NCBI GenBank assembly: GCA_016716385.1
Contig: JADJWL010000025.1
Coordinates: 868,001 to 932,000, forward strand
Direction of reading: 5' to 3'
Origin: Bryobacterales bacterium
GTDB lineage: Bacteria; Acidobacteriota; Terriglobia; Bryobacterales; Bryobacteraceae
DNA: 64,000 bases
Shown: positions 63,052 to 64,000 of the stretch, piece after piece
How the letters are laid out: each line of letters starts with the position of its first letter
Position numbering within the stretch: position 1 is the first letter of the stretch
The notes under the pieces: generated by a model
The model's database searches: none
What the model was told of the DNA's origin: nothing
The model's input: the letters and a program-made list of their open reading frames with translations, nothing else
Program-made: the position numbers and the translations under genes

Positions 63052-64000
63052 ATGGTCCTATCACGCAGGACGCTGCTGGCTGCCGTCGCCGGCGCCGCTG
63101 GCTGCGGACGCGCGATTCGCTTCATCGGTGGTTCGGTGTATGTCGCCAACCGCGACAGCCGTTCCGTCGCCGCGCTGGACCTGGGCCGCCTCACCGTAAG
63201 CCACCGTGTCGCGCTCGGCGCGAGCCCAACACACCTATTCGCACACCCTGAACAACCGCTGCTCTACGCACTGGCTTCCGCCGAGGGCATGCTCTTTGTC
63301 CTCGACCTGCCGCGATTGACGGTTCGCCGGACCATTCGGTTCGACGGGCCCGTACGCGGCGCTCATCTAGGCGGCGCCGGAGCCTGGCTTGCCATGGCGC
63401 GGGCACAGCCCGCGGCGCTGGTCATCGTGGACATGAATTCAGAAAGGCGCCACGAGATCTCGCTGCCGGGTGTCCCGGGCAGCCTGGCCGTCCACGACGG
63501 CATGGCTGCCATCACCCTGCCCGAACTGGCCGAGGTTGCGCTCGCAAACATCGGTGCGCGGCGCCTCGAAGCCCGGGTTGCCACTGGGGCTGCTCCAGGA
63601 TCCGTCTGCTTCCGGCCGGACGGTCGCGTCGTGATCGCCGGTAACCGAGCCGACCGGACGCTCAGCCTGATCGACATCGCCAGCCGTTCCGTGATTGCGC
63701 ACCTGCCGCTGGCGCTCGAACCTCAGCACTTCTGTTTCAAGTCCGATGGCGGCATCCTCTACGTCACAGGACCCGGCCTCGATGCCGTTTCGGTGATCTA
63801 TCCGTACCGCCACATCGTGGCCGAGACGCTGCTCGCCGGCAGGACCCCGGGCGCGATGGCGGTAACCACGTCGGCGCCGGAGTTCTTATTTGTCGCCAAC
63901 GCCGAGTCCGGGGACGTGACGATTTTGCGCATCCGCAGCAGCCGCGTCGCCGCCGTTGTTGCGGTGGGCGCTGAACCTGGCCACATCATGATCACCCCGG
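63052..64000 (+). CDS. Beta-propeller lipoprotein (YncE/lactonase-like), 3' end outside window
   Basis: An open frame from ATG at 63052, 5 bases after the rnc stop, with no stop before the window end (316 residues so far). The N-terminus SRRTLLAAVAGAAGC resembles a Tat-type or lipoprotein signal with Cys18 as a lipid site. The rest is repeating blades (VYVANRDSRSVAALDLG, LLYALASAEGMLFVLDLP, RVVIAGNRADRTLSLIDIASRSV, FLFVANAESGDVTILRI) of the YncE/40-residue-repeat lactonase type. It probably binds or hydrolyses a small molecule; no function can be fixed. Confidence 0.82.
   Translation, partial: MVLSRRTLLAAVAGAAGCGRAIRFIGGSVYVANRDSRSVAALDLGRLTVSHRVALGASPTHLFAHPEQPLLYALASAEGMLFVLDLPRLTVRRTIRFDGPVRGAHLGGAGAWLAMARAQPAALVIVDMNSERRHEISLPGVPGSLAVHDGMAAITLPELAEVALANIGARRLEARVATGAAPGSVCFRPDGRVVIAGNRADRTLSLIDIASRSVIAHLPLALEPQHFCFKSDGGILYVTGPGLDAVSVIYPYRHIVAETLLAGRTPGAMAVTTSAPEFLFVANAESGDVTILRIRSSRVAAVVAVGAEPGHIMITP

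Overview
The window is a GC-rich chromosomal segment of a soil-type Gram-negative bacterium. The best fit is Acidobacteriota, near Bryobacterales/Solibacter. This rests on very large Oar-like TonB-dependent receptors with a carboxypeptidase-regulatory-like N-terminus, a hopanoid gene (hpnH), a DUF1080 protein, a Tat-exported sulfatase with its own formylglycine-generating enzyme, a Ser/Thr kinase fused to a TolB/PD40-type beta-propeller, and a short tmRNA tag ending in FAYAA. The taxonomic call is inference from gene content. No rRNA, tRNA, CRISPR array, prophage or transposase was seen. No gap of more than about 300 bases lacks a gene.

Layout, left to right. 1-8.7 kb: an oligopeptide-type ABC importer (two permeases and a binding protein) runs with ATGA/GTGA overlaps into an ECF sigma factor and a TPR-CHAT protease. 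A zinc-finger anti-sigma-like protein and a subtilase with a poly-Asp tract follow. 8.8-10.3 kb: hpnH and a coupled small protein. 10.4-14.7 kb (minus): kinase-propeller followed by an FHA-GAF-PP2C phosphatase. 14.9-17.2 kb (minus): a DapA-like protein lacking its catalytic residues, elongation factor P and a DUF1080 protein. 17.2-21.3 kb: a tight operon of parvulin PPIase, formylglycine-generating enzyme, queG and a TPR protein, with a CxAxR sulfatase convergent to it. 22.9-37.6 kb: three near-identical TonB-dependent receptors. The first is separated from the other two by a GIY-YIG/palindrome cluster touching the 3' end of ssrA, then DUF2891, pyrE, a phosphoesterase and a ferredoxin.

37.7-41.6 kb (minus): an M20 peptidase, a MoxR-type AAA ATPase and an unrecognised 594-residue protein in one tight operon. 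41.9-48.3 kb: a small glucosaminidase-like protein, a 48-residue membrane protein and an AddB/AddA-type recombination helicase-nuclease. 48.3-55.0 kb (minus): STAS and HATPase partner-switch proteins, a TPR protein, an NtrC-type regulator, a CHASE2 histidine kinase and an Xaa-Pro aminopeptidase. 55.1-64.0 kb: an OprB-like porin, a Vms1/baeRF-type protein, a PD-(D/E)XK-like nuclease of unknown role, a YggS family protein, two exported TPR proteins, rnc, and a beta-propeller lipoprotein cut by the window end.

The most unusual units are the sigma/TPR-CHAT/zinc-finger/subtilase locus, which resembles the protease-sigma part of type III-E CRISPR loci but has no CRISPR; the M20-MoxR-unknown operon; the mosaic receptor triplet; and the palindrome-rich GIY-YIG insertion beside ssrA.
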